Shown: positions 1 to 8,982, numbered from the stretch's first letter. The stretch is DNA of 64,000 nucleotides from Caldovatus sediminis (GCF_014644455.1 NZ_BMKS01000006.1:124001-188000); one strand, 5' to 3'. The notes: generated by a model not told the origin, from the sequence alone. Numbers and translations are program-made.

Positions 1-951
1 CCCGAGGCGGTGCGCCTGGCGCGGCTGGCCATGACCGCGCCGCGGCTCGACGCCGACGCCGTGGAGCGGGTGCGTGCCCGCGCCGTCGCGGGCGTGCGGC
101 AGGCGCTGGAGACGCCGCGCGGCCAGGCGGGCCGCGCCTTCTGGAGCGCGGCCTACCCCGACCATCCGGTCGGCCGCCCGGTCGGCGGCACGCCGGAGTC
201 CCTCGCCGCCATGCCGGTCGAGGCGATCCGCGAAGCGATCGCGCGCCAGCTCCGCCGCGGCGGGCTGCTGGTCGCCGCCGCCGGCGACATCACGCCGGAG
301 GATCTGGCGGGGCTGCTGCCCGCGCTGTTCGACGGGCTGCCCCCGGCCGCCCCGCCGCCGCCGCCGCCGCTGCCGCCCTTCCGCGCCTTCGGACGCAAGG
401 TGGTCGAGATCGATTCGCCCCAGTCCACCGCGATCTTCGGCCAGCCCGGCCTCGGGGTGGACGATCCGGACTGGGAGGCGGCGCAGGTGGTGCTGCGCGT
501 CCTCGCCGGCGGCGGGTTCACCTCGCGGCTGATGCAGGCGGTGCGCGTGCAGCGCGGGCTGACCTACGGCATCGGCGCCGGCCTCGATGTGATGTTCCGG
601 CGCGCCCAGGTGATCGGCTCGGTGGCGACCGAGAACGGCCGGGTGGCGGAGACGCTGGCGGTCACGCAGGAGGAATGGGCGCGCATGGCCGCCGAGGGCC
701 CGACGGCGGAGGAGGTCGACGAAGCGGTCGCCTACCTCACGGGCTCCCTGCCGCTGCAGTTCACCGACACCCGGCGGATCGCCGGCACGCTGCTGGCGAT
801 GCGGCGCAACCGGCGGCCGATCGACTGGCTGGACGGGCGCACGGCGCGCCTGCGGGCGCTGACGCGCGACCGCGCGGCGACGGTGGCGGCACGCCTGCTC
901 AAGCCCGAGGCGCTGTCGGTGGTGGTGGCGGGACGGCCGGTCGGGCTCTGA
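1..951 (+). CDS. M16 (pitrilysin-like) peptidase family protein, C-terminal part
   Basis: The frame is open from the first base of the window, so the gene begins upstream and only about the last 316 residues are present. The visible part has the M16 C-terminal domain layout: an insertion rich in proline (about residues 115-125), then a segment around 135-190 reading roughly SPQSTAIFGQPG, then GGGFTSRLMQAVRVQRGLTYG. The last of these is the usual M16 R/Y motif region that holds substrate in the closed chamber. No HxxEH zinc site lies in this part; it would be in the missing N-terminal half, or absent if this is the non-catalytic partner of a tandem M16 pair, which is common in alphaproteobacteria. 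The protein is probably periplasmic. The gene ends 74 bases before pgi. Confidence 0.85.
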   Translation, partial: PEAVRLARLAMTAPRLDADAVERVRARAVAGVRQALETPRGQAGRAFWSAAYPDHPVGRPVGGTPESLAAMPVEAIREAIARQLRRGGLLVAAAGDITPEDLAGLLPALFDGLPPAAPPPPPPLPPFRAFGRKVVEIDSPQSTAIFGQPGLGVDDPDWEAAQVVLRVLAGGGFTSRLMQAVRVQRGLTYGIGAGLDVMFRRAQVIGSVATENGRVAETLAVTQEEWARMAAEGPTAEEVDEAVAYLTGSLPLQFTDTRRIAGTLLAMRRNRRPIDWLDGRTARLRALTRDRAATVAARLLKPEALSVVVAGRPVGL

Positions 952-1025
952 CGCGCGGCGCGCCAGCGGCGACCGTGCGCCGGCCCGGCCGGCGCGCCCC
1001 GCCCGGCGGACGGAGGAGGACACGC

Positions 1026-2678
1026 ATGGGCGATGACGCCGCCCGGGCCTGGGCCGCGGTCGAGGCGCTCGGCGCGCGGCCGGAATCGCGCGCGATCCGC
1101 CCGCTGTTCGCCGCCGATCCGGGCCGCTTCGCGCGCTTCGCGCACCGCGCCGGCGACCTGCTGGTGGACCTCTCCAAGACCTCGGTGTCGGACGCGGCGC
1201 TGGCGGCGCTGCTCGACCTCGCCCGCGCCTGCGGGGTGGAGGCGCGGCGCGACGCCATGGCGCGCGGCGAGCCGATCAACGCCACCGAGCGCCGCGCGGT
1301 GCTGCACATCGCGCTGCGCGCGCCGCGCTCGGCGGGATTCCGCGCCGGCGAGGAGGACGCCTCGGCGGCGGTGCACGACACGCTCGACCTGATGCGCGCC
1401 TTCACCGAGGCGGTGCACGCGGGCGAGATCCGCGGCGCGACGGGGGAGCGCTTCACCGACGTGCTGAACATCGGCATCGGCGGCTCCGACCTCGGGCCGG
1501 CGATGGCGGCGCGGGCGCTGTGGCGCGAGGGGGTGTCGCCGCTGCGCGCGCACTACCTCGCCAACGTGGACGCGCATGCGTGGGAGGCGCTGCGGCCGCG
1601 GCTCGACCCGGCGCGGACGCTGGTGCTGGTCGCGTCCAAGACCTTCACCACGCAGGAGACGATGCTGAACGCGCGCCTGGTGCGCGCGTGGCTCGCCGCG
1701 GCGCTGGGCGAGGAGAGGGTCCGCCTCCACCTCGCCGCCATGTCCACCAACCTGGAGGCGACCGGGGCGTTCGGCATCGCCCCGGCGCGGGTGTTCGGCT
1801 TCCGCGACTGGGTGGGCGGGCGGTTCTCGCTGTGGTCGGCGATCGGCCTGTCGCTCGCCCTCGCGCTGGGGTGGGAGGCGTTCGCGCGGCTGCTCGCCGG
1901 CGCGCGGGCGATGGACGAGCACTTCCTCTCCGCCCCGCTCGAGCGCAACGTGCCGGTGCTGATGGCGCTGGTCGAGGCGTGGCACGTCAACGCGCTCGGC
2001 TACGGCGCGCGCGCGGTGCTGCCCTACGACGAGCGCCTGGCGCGCCTGCCCGCGCACCTGCAGCAGCTGGAGATGGAGAGCCTCGGCAAGCGGGTGACGC
2101 TCGCCGGCACGCCGGTCGCGCGCGCGACCGGGCCGGTGGTGTTCGGCGAGCCGGGCACCAACGCCCAGCACAGCTTCATGCAGCTCGTCCACCAGGGCAC
2201 GACGCCGGTGCCGGTGGACTTCATCCTGGTCGCCCGCCCGGACCATCCGCACGCGGAGAGCCACCGCGCCCTGCTCGCCAACGGCCTCGCCCAGGCGGAG
2301 GCGCTGCTGCGCGGCCGGAGCGCCGAGGAGGCGCGCGCGGAGATGGCCGCTGCGGGGCTGCCGGAGGCGGAGATCGCGCGGCTGCTGCCGCACCGCGTCT
2401 TCCCGGGCGACCGCCCGAGCACGACGATCCTGCTGCCGCGGCTGGCGCCGGAGACGCTCGGGCAGCTCGTGGCGCTCTACGAGCACAAGGTCTTCGTGCT
2501 CGGCGCGCTGTGGGGGGTGAACGCCTTCGACCAGTGGGGCGTGGAGCTCGGGAAGCAGCTCGCCGGGCCGATCGGGGAGGAGCTGGAGGGCGGGGTGCGC
2601 GAAGGGGCGCACGACGGCTCGACGGCGGGTTTGCTGGAGGCGATCCGGCGCGAACAGGGGCTGTCGCCGCCGGCGTGA
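1026..2678 (+). CDS. pgi: glucose-6-phosphate isomerase
   Basis: Cytosolic isomerase that interconverts glucose 6-phosphate and fructose 6-phosphate. The 550 residues are the usual size for the proteobacterial enzyme. The first PGI signature region is visible (about residues 138-152, NIGIGGSDLGP), as are the sugar-phosphate loop VASKTFTTQET (about 203-213), the GTNAQHSFMQLVHQGT segment with the active-site His (about 378-393), and the C-terminal QWGVELGKQLA motif with the catalytic Lys. The ATG at 1026 is preceded by a strong GGAGGAGGA Shine-Dalgarno. The gene stands alone between the M16 gene and the bd oxidase operon. Confidence 0.97.
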   Translation: MGDDAARAWAAVEALGARPESRAIRPLFAADPGRFARFAHRAGDLLVDLSKTSVSDAALAALLDLARACGVEARRDAMARGEPINATERRAVLHIALRAPRSAGFRAGEEDASAAVHDTLDLMRAFTEAVHAGEIRGATGERFTDVLNIGIGGSDLGPAMAARALWREGVSPLRAHYLANVDAHAWEALRPRLDPARTLVLVASKTFTTQETMLNARLVRAWLAAALGEERVRLHLAAMSTNLEATGAFGIAPARVFGFRDWVGGRFSLWSAIGLSLALALGWEAFARLLAGARAMDEHFLSAPLERNVPVLMALVEAWHVNALGYGARAVLPYDERLARLPAHLQQLEMESLGKRVTLAGTPVARATGPVVFGEPGTNAQHSFMQLVHQGTTPVPVDFILVARPDHPHAESHRALLANGLAQAEALLRGRSAEEARAEMAAAGLPEAEIARLLPHRVFPGDRPSTTILLPRLAPETLGQLVALYEHKVFVLGALWGVNAFDQWGVELGKQLAGPIGEELEGGVREGAHDGSTAGLLEAIRREQGLSPPA

Positions 2679-2991
2679 CGCCGCCACGGCGCGGCGGCGA
2701 AGCCCCGCCAGCGAAGAATTGACCGCCGCGATCCGGCGCTCCGCGGCGGCGCGTCCGGGTCCAGGGGCCGCATGATCCGCCGGCGCGGCGCGTTCGGCGG
2801 GATGCAGGGCGAGGGGAGCGCCACGGCGCGCCCTCCTGCGCCGGAGCCGCGGCCGGCGCGGAGGCGAGGACGCCCGGCCGGTCGCCCGCCACGGGAGAAC
2901 CCGCGCCGCCATCCGGCGCCGCCGGCTGCCCTCCCCCTCGGCGCGCGCCGCCCCACATCGGGAGCAGTCGCCGATCGCCCAGGGATCCGCC
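2679..2991 (+). other. 313-base gap between pgi and cydA, no gene seen
   Basis: No convincing gene. The codon pattern of reading frames crossing this stretch does not look coding. A TTGACC hexamer lies at about 2717, but I see no good -10 at the right spacing. The cytochrome bd operon promoter should be here, so the region may carry an oxygen- or redox-responsive operator that I cannot recognise. Confidence 0.3.
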
Positions 2992-4434
2992 ATGCCAACG
3001 GACACGCTCCTGGAGGCCCTGCCGAGCGCGCTCGACCTGGCGCGCTTCCAGTTCGCCTTCACCGTCGTCTGGCACTTCCTGTTCCCCGCCTTCACCATCG
3101 GCCTGGCGAGCTACCTCGCGGTGCTCGAGGGGATGTGGCTGTGGACCGGCCGCGCCCTCTATCTCGACCTCTGGCGCTACTGGGTGAAGGTGTTCGCCAT
3201 CGCCTTCGCGATGGGGGTGGTCTCCGGCATCGTGCTGTCCTACCAGTTCGGCACCAACTGGTCGGTCTTCGCCGACCGCACGGGGCCGCTGCTCGGCCCG
3301 CTGCTCGGCTACGAGGTGCTGACCGCCTTCTTCCTCGAGGCGGGCTTCCTCGGCGTGATGCTGTTCGGGCTGAACCGCGTCGGGCGGGGGCTGCACTTCA
3401 CCGCGACCCTGCTGGTCGCGTTCGGGACGCTGCTCTCGGCCTTCTGGATCCTCTCCGCCAACTCCTGGATGAACACGCCGGTCGGCTACACGATCGGGCC
3501 GGACGGCCGGTTCCTGCCGGAGGACTGGTGGGCGGTCATCTTCAACCCCTCGTTCCCCTACCGCTTCCTGCACACCGTCACCGCCGCCTACCTGACCACG
3601 GCGCTGATCGTCGGCGCGGTCGGCGCGTACCACCTGCTGAAGGACGCCGCCAACGCCCGCGCGCGGGTGATGTTCTCGATGGCGATGTGGATGGCGCTCT
3701 TCGTCGCCCCGGCGCAGCTCGTGATCGGCGACCTGCACGGGCTCAACACGCTCGAGCACCAGCCGCAGAAGGTCGCGGCGATGGAGGGGCACTGGGAGAC
3801 CCGGACCAAGGCGCCGCTCGTCCTCTTCGCCCTGCCGGACCAGGAGCGGGAGATGAACCGGCTCGAGGTCTCCATCCCCGGCCTCGGCAGCCTCATCCTC
3901 GGCCACAGCTTCGAGGCCGAGATCCGCGGCCTGAAGGCGTTCCCGCCCGAGGAGCGGCCGACCAACGTGCCGCTGGTCTTCTGGTCCTTCCGCGTCATGG
4001 TGGGGCTCGGGCTGGTGATGATCGCGCTCGGCCTCGCCTCCGCCTGGCTGCGTTGGCGCCGGCGGCTCTACACGACGCCCTGGTTCCTGCGCTGGGCGGT
4101 GGCGATGGGGCCGTCGGGACTGGTGGCGGCGACGGCGGGCTGGATCGTCACCGAGGCCGGACGCCAGCCCTACACGGTCTATGGCGTGCTCCGCACCGCC
4201 GACAGCGTCTCGCCGATCGCGGCGCCGGCGGTCGCGGCCTCGCTCGCGCTGTTCGTGGTGGTGTATTTCCTGGTCTTCGGCGCCGGCACCTGGCTGATCC
4301 TGCGGCTCATGTCCCGCCCGCCGCTGCCGGAGGAGCCCGCGGTGCCGGCCGGGGAGCCGATCCGCACCGCCGGCATCACGCCGGCGCCGGCGGTGGAGCC
4401 GGGCCGCGCCCTGCCGCGGTCCGGCGGCGGGTGA
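2992..4434 (+). CDS. cydA: cytochrome bd-type (cyanide-insensitive) quinol oxidase subunit I
   Basis: Heme-bearing membrane subunit of a bd-type terminal oxidase that oxidises quinol and reduces oxygen to water. The 480 residues form a multi-helix membrane protein. The N-terminal WHFLFP motif holds His28, the equivalent of the E. coli heme b595 ligand. The GRQPY motif late in the protein (about residue 390) matches the conserved GRQPW of CydA. The loop around residues 280-310 (LPDQEREMNRLEVSIPGLGS) is short, so this is the short Q-loop, CioA-type branch often called cyanide-insensitive oxidase. It forms an operon with cydB (24-base gap) and a DUF2474 gene. Confidence 0.95.
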   Translation: MPTDTLLEALPSALDLARFQFAFTVVWHFLFPAFTIGLASYLAVLEGMWLWTGRALYLDLWRYWVKVFAIAFAMGVVSGIVLSYQFGTNWSVFADRTGPLLGPLLGYEVLTAFFLEAGFLGVMLFGLNRVGRGLHFTATLLVAFGTLLSAFWILSANSWMNTPVGYTIGPDGRFLPEDWWAVIFNPSFPYRFLHTVTAAYLTTALIVGAVGAYHLLKDAANARARVMFSMAMWMALFVAPAQLVIGDLHGLNTLEHQPQKVAAMEGHWETRTKAPLVLFALPDQEREMNRLEVSIPGLGSLILGHSFEAEIRGLKAFPPEERPTNVPLVFWSFRVMVGLGLVMIALGLASAWLRWRRRLYTTPWFLRWAVAMGPSGLVAATAGWIVTEAGRQPYTVYGVLRTADSVSPIAAPAVAASLALFVVVYFLVFGAGTWLILRLMSRPPLPEEPAVPAGEPIRTAGITPAPAVEPGRALPRSGGG

Positions 4435-4458
4435 TCCGGCAGGGAGGGGAAGCGCGCC

Positions 4459-5526
4459 ATGCCCGATTGGCTCGATCTCACGGTGGTGTGGGCGCTGCTG
4501 CTCGCCACCGCCGTGTTCCTCTACGTCGTGCTCGACGGCTTCGACCTCGGCGTCGGCATCCTGTTCGCCGCGATCCGCGGCCGCTCGGAGCGCGACGTCG
4601 CGGTGAACTCGGTCGCCCCGGTGTGGGACGGCAACGAGACCTGGCTGGTGCTCGGCGGCGTCGGGCTGATGCCGGTCTTTCCGCTCGCCTACGCGACGAT
4701 CCTGCCGGCGCTCTACATGCCGGTGATCGTGATGCTGCTCGCGCTCGTGTTCCGCGGCGTCGCGTTCGAGATGCGCTTCAAGGCGGACAGCGACGAGGCG
4801 CGGCTGTGGTGGGACCGCGGCTTCTGGTGGGGCAGCACGGCGGCCGCCTTCTGCCAGGGGATCACGCTCGGCGCGCTCGTCCAGGGGATCGCGGTGGAGG
4901 AGGGGGCCTACGCGGGCGGCTGGTGGGATTGGCTGACGCCGTTCTCCGTGCTGGTCGGGGTGGCGCTGGTCGCGGGCTACGGGCTGCTCGGCGCGTGCTG
5001 GCTGGTGCTCAAGACCGAGGGCGCGGTGCAGGCGCACGCGCTCCGCCTCGCCTGGCCGCTCGCGCTGGCGACGGTCGGGTTCATCGTGCTGGTCAGCCTC
5101 GTCATGCCCTTCCTGCAGCCCGCCTTCCGCGCGCGCTGGTTCGACTTCCCGGCGATCCTGCTCGCCGCGCCGGTGCCGCTGCTGGTCGCCCTCCTCGTCT
5201 GGTGGCTGTTCCGCAGCCTCGCCTCCATCGAGCGCGACGCGGCGGCGCGGCCGCCCGCGCCGCCGCGGCAGGTGATCTGGCGCGACGGGGCGCCCTTCCT
5301 CGCCGCGCTCGGCCTGTTCCTGCTGAGCTATGTCGGGCTCGGCATCTCCATGTGGCCGCTGATCGTGCCGCCGGAGATCACCATCTGGGACGCGGCGGCG
5401 CCGCGCGCGACGCAGGTCTTCCTGCTGGTCGGCGCGGTGGTGCTGATCCCGATGATCCTCGCCTACAATGCCTATGCCTACTGGCTGTTCCGCGGCAAGG
5501 TGCGGGAGGGTGTCGGATACCACTGA
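4459..5526 (+). CDS. cydB: cytochrome bd-type quinol oxidase subunit II
   Basis: Second integral-membrane subunit of the bd oxidase, 355 residues, about eight hydrophobic helices. The N-terminus (VVWALLLATAVFLYVVLDGFDLG) carries the family GFDLGVG motif, and the NSVAPVWDGNETWLV segment (about residues 50-64) is the hallmark CydB/CioB signature. The start ATG follows a GGGAGGGGAA Shine-Dalgarno. The stop overlaps the start of the DUF2474 gene, which points to translational coupling. Confidence 0.95.
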   Translation: MPDWLDLTVVWALLLATAVFLYVVLDGFDLGVGILFAAIRGRSERDVAVNSVAPVWDGNETWLVLGGVGLMPVFPLAYATILPALYMPVIVMLLALVFRGVAFEMRFKADSDEARLWWDRGFWWGSTAAAFCQGITLGALVQGIAVEEGAYAGGWWDWLTPFSVLVGVALVAGYGLLGACWLVLKTEGAVQAHALRLAWPLALATVGFIVLVSLVMPFLQPAFRARWFDFPAILLAAPVPLLVALLVWWLFRSLASIERDAAARPPAPPRQVIWRDGAPFLAALGLFLLSYVGLGISMWPLIVPPEITIWDAAAPRATQVFLLVGAVVLIPMILAYNAYAYWLFRGKVREGVGYH

Positions 5527-5642
5527 TGCGCGGCACCACGGCGCGGCGGCTGCTCTGGTTCGTCCTGCTCTGGGCGGCGGGCGTCGCGGCGGTCGGCCTC
5601 CTCGCGCTGCTGCTGCGCGCCCTGGTGCCCGCGGGCGCCTGA
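5526..5642 (+). CDS. DUF2474-type small subunit of the bd oxidase (CydX-like)
   Basis: A 38-residue protein whose ATG shares its A with the TGA of cydB (an ATGA-type overlap). It has a basic N-terminus (MRGTTARR) and one hydrophobic helix of about 22 residues (LLWFVLLWAAGVAAVGLLALLL). Small one-helix proteins of this kind follow cioAB or cydAB in many proteobacteria (DUF2474, CydX, CydZ) and help assemble or stabilise the oxidase. The call rests on position, size and the helix, since the sequence is too short for a firm family assignment. Confidence 0.75.
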   Translation: MRGTTARRLLWFVLLWAAGVAAVGLLALLLRALVPAGA

Positions 5643-5721
5643 GCGCGCGGGGCTGGCGCGGCGCGCGTCGGGCCGGCAGGATCGCACCCCGACCGAGGAC
5701 CGCATCGCAGGGGAGACGCCG

Positions 5722-6687
5722 ATGCCCGACCCGACCGCCGCGCCGCGCTGGCAGCCGAGCGAGCGCTATCCCGACCCCGCCATCGTCGCGCTCGATCCGG
5801 CGTTCAGGAAGTACCACCTCCCGCTCAGCGCGGTGGAGCGGCTGTGGCACGGCTCGCGCTGGGGCGAGGGGCCGGTCTGGCTCGGCGACGCGCGCTGCCT
5901 GCTGTGGTCCGACATCCCCAACAACCGCGTCCTGAAGTGGGAGGAGGAGACCGGCGCGGTCAGCGTCTGGCGCAAGCCCTCCAACAACGCCAACGGCCAC
6001 ACCCGCGACCGCGAGGGCCGCATCGTCGCCTGCGAGCACCTCGGCCGCCGCGTCGTGCGCTTCGAGTACGACGGCGCGATCACCGTCCTCGCCGACCGCT
6101 TCCAGGGCAAGCGGCTGAACAGCCCGAACGACGTGGTGGTGAAGAGCGACGGCTCGGTCTGGTTCACCGACCCGCCCTTCGGCCTCTACGCCTACTACGA
6201 GGGCGAGAAGGCGGAGCCCGAGCTGCCCCACACCAACGTCTACCGCATAGACGGCCGCACCGGCGAGATCACGCTGGTCGCCGACGACATCAACCACCCG
6301 AACGGCCTCGCCTTCTCGCCGGACGAGAAGGTCCTCTACATCGTCGAGAGCCGGAGCGAGCCGCGCAACCTCCTCGCCTACGACGTCGGGCCGGACGGCA
6401 AGAGCCTGCGCAACCGCCGCGTCTTCTATGCCTGCCGGCCGGGCGAGACGCCGGACGGCTTCCGGGTGGACCTCGACGGCAACCTCTGGTGCGGCTGGGG
6501 GATGTCGGCGGAGTTCGACGGCGTGCGGGTGATCAACCCGGCCGGGGTCCCGATCGGCCACATCCACCTGCCGGAGCGCTGCGCCAACCTCTGTTTCGGC
6601 GGGCGGCACCGGAACCGCCTGTTCATGGCGGCGGCGCAGTCGCTCTACGCGCTCTACGTGAACACGCAGGGGGTGAAGGGGGGATAG
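5722..6687 (+). CDS. SMP-30/gluconolactonase/LRE family protein
   Basis: A 321-residue six-bladed beta-propeller of the SMP-30/gluconolactonase family, which hydrolyse sugar lactones or related esters using a divalent metal. The metal-ligand positions are present: Glu in WGEGPVW (about residue 50), Asn in NSPNDVVV (about 135) and the HPNGLAFSPDEKVLY segment (about 193-207). No signal peptide is seen, so it is probably cytosolic. It follows the oxidase operon by 79 bases and its own ribosome-binding site (GGGGAG) precedes the ATG. The exact lactone cannot be told from sequence. Confidence 0.85.
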   Translation: MPDPTAAPRWQPSERYPDPAIVALDPAFRKYHLPLSAVERLWHGSRWGEGPVWLGDARCLLWSDIPNNRVLKWEEETGAVSVWRKPSNNANGHTRDREGRIVACEHLGRRVVRFEYDGAITVLADRFQGKRLNSPNDVVVKSDGSVWFTDPPFGLYAYYEGEKAEPELPHTNVYRIDGRTGEITLVADDINHPNGLAFSPDEKVLYIVESRSEPRNLLAYDVGPDGKSLRNRRVFYACRPGETPDGFRVDLDGNLWCGWGMSAEFDGVRVINPAGVPIGHIHLPERCANLCFGGRHRNRLFMAAAQSLYALYVNTQGVKGG

Positions 6688-6703
6688 CGGCCGGGGTCCG
6701 GCA

Positions 6704-6726
6704 GGCGCCGGCGGCGGGCCGGCGCC
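6704..6726 (+). terminator. hairpin after the SMP-30 gene, possible terminator
   Basis: A perfect 9-base-pair stem (GGCGCCGGC / GCCGGCGCC) with a 5-base loop, starting 17 bases after the stop codon. There is no T-run, so intrinsic termination is uncertain, but position and stability suit a transcript 3' end before the metK promoter. Confidence 0.5.
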
Positions 6727-6744
6727 GGGCCACCGCGCGCCGCC

Positions 6745-6773
6745 TTGACCCCGCCCTGACCCCCTGCGATACG
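6745..6773 (+). promoter_or_regulatory. sigma-70-type promoter of metK
   Basis: A -35 TTGACC (6745-6750) and a -10 GATACG (6768-6773) are separated by exactly 17 bases. Transcription would start near 6780, giving a leader of about 65 bases before the metK ATG. Confidence 0.55.
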
Positions 6774-6776
6774 GCC

Positions 6777-6800
6777 TGCGCCCCGTCCGGCCGGGGCGCA
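6777..6800 (+). promoter_or_regulatory. hairpin at the 5' end of the metK leader
   Basis: A perfect 8-base-pair stem (TGCGCCCC 6777-6784, GGGGCGCA 6793-6800) with an 8-base loop sits at the predicted 5' end of the metK transcript. metK leaders in alphaproteobacteria often carry S-adenosylmethionine-sensing riboswitches, but I could not match this one to the SAM-II or SAM/SAH consensus. It may simply be a stabilising 5' hairpin. Confidence 0.35.
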
Positions 6801-6846
6801 GCGCGGCGCTGCCCGCTCTCCCGCGACCACAGGAACCACCGACGCC

Positions 6847-8034
6847 ATGCGCGACAAGGGCGAGTTTCTCTTCACCTCGGAGTCCGTCTCCGAGGGCCAC
6901 CCCGACAAGGTGGCCGACCGCATCTCCGACACCGTGCTCGACGCCTTCCTCGAGGCCGACCCCTATTCGCGCGTGGCCTGCGAGACGCTGGTCACCACCA
7001 ACCTCATCGTCCTCGCCGGCGAGACCCGCGGGCCGGAGACGGTGACGCCCGAACTCCTCGCGCACCTCGCCCGCATGGCGGTGCACGACATCGGCTACGA
7101 CCAGGCCGGCTTCTCCTGGAAGCACGCCAAGGTCGAGGTCCACCTGCACGCGCAGTCCGCCGACATCGCGCTGGGGGTGGACGCCGCCGGCAACAAGGAC
7201 GAGGGCGCCGGCGACCAGGGCATGATGTTCGGCTACGCCTGCCGCGAGACGCCGGAGCTGATGCCGGCGCCGATCTACTACGCCCACCTGATCCTGCGCC
7301 GCATCAGCGAGCTCAGGAAGAACAGGGACCCCCTGGTCGCCGGCCTGCTGCCCGACGCCAAGAGCCAGGTCACGCTGCGCTACGTGGACGGCAGGCCGGT
7401 CGGCGCCACCTCCGTCGTCGTCTCGACCCAGCACGTCGAGGGGCTGGAGCAGGCGGAGATCAAGCGCATGCTGTGGCCGATCGTGGAGTCCTCGCTCCCC
7501 AAGGGCTGGATGTGCCCGGAGGCGGAGTTCTACGTGAACCCCACCGGCAAGTTCGTGATCGGCGGCCCGGACGGCGACTGCGGCCTCACCGGGCGCAAGA
7601 TCATCGTCGACACCTACGGTGGCGCGGCGCCGCACGGCGGCGGGGCCTTCTCCGGCAAGGACCCGACCAAGGTGGACCGCTCCGCCGCCTACGCCTGCCG
7701 CTACCTCGCCAAGAACGTCGTCGCCGCGGGCCTCGCCGACCGCTGCACGATCCAGGTGAGCTACGCGATCGGCATCTCGAAGCCGCTCTCGGTCTACTTC
7801 GACCTGCACGGTACCGGCAAGGACGTGGACGAGGACAGGCTCTCGAAGGTGGTGCAGGACCTCGTGAACCTCTCGCCGCGCGGCATCCGCGAGCACCTGC
7901 ACCTCAACCGGCCGATCTACGCGGTGACCTCGGCCTACGGCCATTTCGGCCGCACGCCGGACGAGGAGAGGGGTACCTTCACCTGGGAGCGCACCGACCT
8001 GGTGCCGGAACTGAGGCGCGCCTTCGGGCGCTGA
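6847..8034 (+). CDS. metK: S-adenosylmethionine synthetase
   Basis: Cytosolic methionine adenosyltransferase that makes SAM from methionine and ATP, 395 residues. The N-terminus [20 protein letters not shown] is the family start with the ATP-binding His. The hexapeptide signature GAGDQG (about residues 119-124) and the glycine-rich phosphate loop [16 protein letters not shown] (about 263-278) are intact. It has its own promoter-like sequence and a structured leader. Two SAM-dependent methyltransferases of this window (trmB nearby, pmtA further away) would use its product. Confidence 0.97.
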   Translation: MRDKGEFLFTSESVSEGHPDKVADRISDTVLDAFLEADPYSRVACETLVTTNLIVLAGETRGPETVTPELLAHLARMAVHDIGYDQAGFSWKHAKVEVHLHAQSADIALGVDAAGNKDEGAGDQGMMFGYACRETPELMPAPIYYAHLILRRISELRKNRDPLVAGLLPDAKSQVTLRYVDGRPVGATSVVVSTQHVEGLEQAEIKRMLWPIVESSLPKGWMCPEAEFYVNPTGKFVIGGPDGDCGLTGRKIIVDTYGGAAPHGGGAFSGKDPTKVDRSAAYACRYLAKNVVAAGLADRCTIQVSYAIGISKPLSVYFDLHGTGKDVDEDRLSKVVQDLVNLSPRGIREHLHLNRPIYAVTSAYGHFGRTPDEERGTFTWERTDLVPELRRAFGR

Positions 8035-8121
8035 GCGGCGGTTGCCGGGCCGGCCCGCACCCGGCGCGCCCCGCGCGATCGGGGCGGCCCGCGCCGCCCT
8101 CGTCTCCGCCGCCGATGACCA

Positions 8122-8841
8122 ATGCCGATGCCGCCCGTCCACCCGCGCCAGATCGCCGATGGCATCCCCGACCGGCTCTACGGCCGCCGTCGCGGCCATC
8201 CGCTGCGCCCGCGCCAGCACCGCCTGCTCGACCTGACGCTGCCGCGGCTGCGCCTCCCGCCCGAGGCCGCCGCCGATCCGCGCGCCGCCTTCGCCGTCCC
8301 GGTCGGGGCGGTCTGGCTCGAGGTCGGCTTCGGCGCCGGCGAGCACGCCCTGGCGCAGGTCGCGGCGCACCCGCGCGTCGGCCTGATCGCGAGCGAGGTG
8401 TTCGAGAACGGACTGTGCTCCCTGCTCTCGCGCCTCGTCCCGGAGGGCGGGGAGGCGACCGCGCCGCTGCCGCCTAACCTGCGGCTCTGGCCGGAGGACG
8501 CGCGGCGGCTGCTGGCGCTGCTGCCCGAAGGGGCGCTCGACCGGCTGTTCCTGCTCTTTCCGGACCCCTGGCCGAAGGCGCGCCACGCGAAGCGGCGCTT
8601 CGTCCACCCCGCCCTGCTGCCGGCGGTGGCGCGCGTCCTGCGTCCCGGCGCCGACTGGCGCATCGCGACCGACGACCCCACCTACCAGGCCTGGGTCGAA
8701 GAGGTCCTCGCCGGCACCGACCGGTTCGAGAGGGTCCTTGTCGCCGACGCGCGCCCGGCGGGCTGGCCGCCCACGCGCTACGAGGCGAAGGCGCTGGGCG
8801 AGGGCCGCCGGCCGCGCTACTGGGTGTTCCGCCGGCGCTGA
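8122..8841 (+). CDS. trmB: tRNA (guanine-N7-)-methyltransferase
   Basis: SAM-dependent enzyme that methylates G46 in the variable loop of tRNAs. The 239 residues are normal size. It carries a SAM-binding motif (WLEVGFGAGEHALAQ, about residues 62-76), the acidic SEVFENG segment, the family-specific LFLLFPDPWPKARHAKRRF motif (about 140-158) with the catalytic Asp, and a C-terminal TRYEAKALGEGR motif. The start at 8122 has a second in-frame ATG two codons later. The gene lies 87 bases after metK and could be read from the metK promoter. Confidence 0.93.
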   Translation: MPMPPVHPRQIADGIPDRLYGRRRGHPLRPRQHRLLDLTLPRLRLPPEAAADPRAAFAVPVGAVWLEVGFGAGEHALAQVAAHPRVGLIASEVFENGLCSLLSRLVPEGGEATAPLPPNLRLWPEDARRLLALLPEGALDRLFLLFPDPWPKARHAKRRFVHPALLPAVARVLRPGADWRIATDDPTYQAWVEEVLAGTDRFERVLVADARPAGWPPTRYEAKALGEGRRPRYWVFRRR

Positions 8842-8889
8842 GGTGGGCGGCCGCGGGGCGGAGCGGCCGTGCCCGCCTTCCGGAACCGC

Positions 8890-8918
8890 TTGCGGCGGAC
8901 CGGTTCCGTGCCTATATC
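8890..8918 (+). promoter_or_regulatory. promoter of the rimP-nusA-infB operon
   Basis: A -35 TTGCGG (8890-8895), a 17-base spacer and a -10 TATATC (8913-8918) lie between trmB and rimP. Transcription would start near 8925, which rules out translation starts upstream of that point for rimP. Confidence 0.6.
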
Positions 8919-8949
8919 TCGCGCGACAACACCATCCGATCGCACGGGG

Positions 8950-8977
8950 GGTGGCCTTGAAAGGGGCCGCCTTTTTT
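8950..8977 (+). terminator. attenuator-like intrinsic terminator in the rimP leader
   Basis: A 7-base-pair stem GGTGGCC (8950-8956) / GGCCGCC (8965-8971, one U-G pair) with an 8-base loop is followed directly by six Ts (8972-8977). It lies about 25 bases downstream of the predicted start of transcription and just before rimP, so it would control entry into the whole nusA-infB operon. As nusA encodes a termination factor, autogenous control is a natural idea, but that is inference. Confidence 0.6.
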
Positions 8978-8982
8978 GTTGC

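Noticed and set aside
6777-6800. Known SAM riboswitch in the metK leader
   Set aside because: Only a simple 8-pair stem-loop is seen; the conserved cores of SAM-II and SAM/SAH were not recognisable, so it is reported only as an unassigned hairpin.
8869-8982. Upstream extension of rimP from an ATG at 8869
   Set aside because: The extension would cross the predicted promoter and the hairpin with its T-run, and adds residues not typical of RimP.
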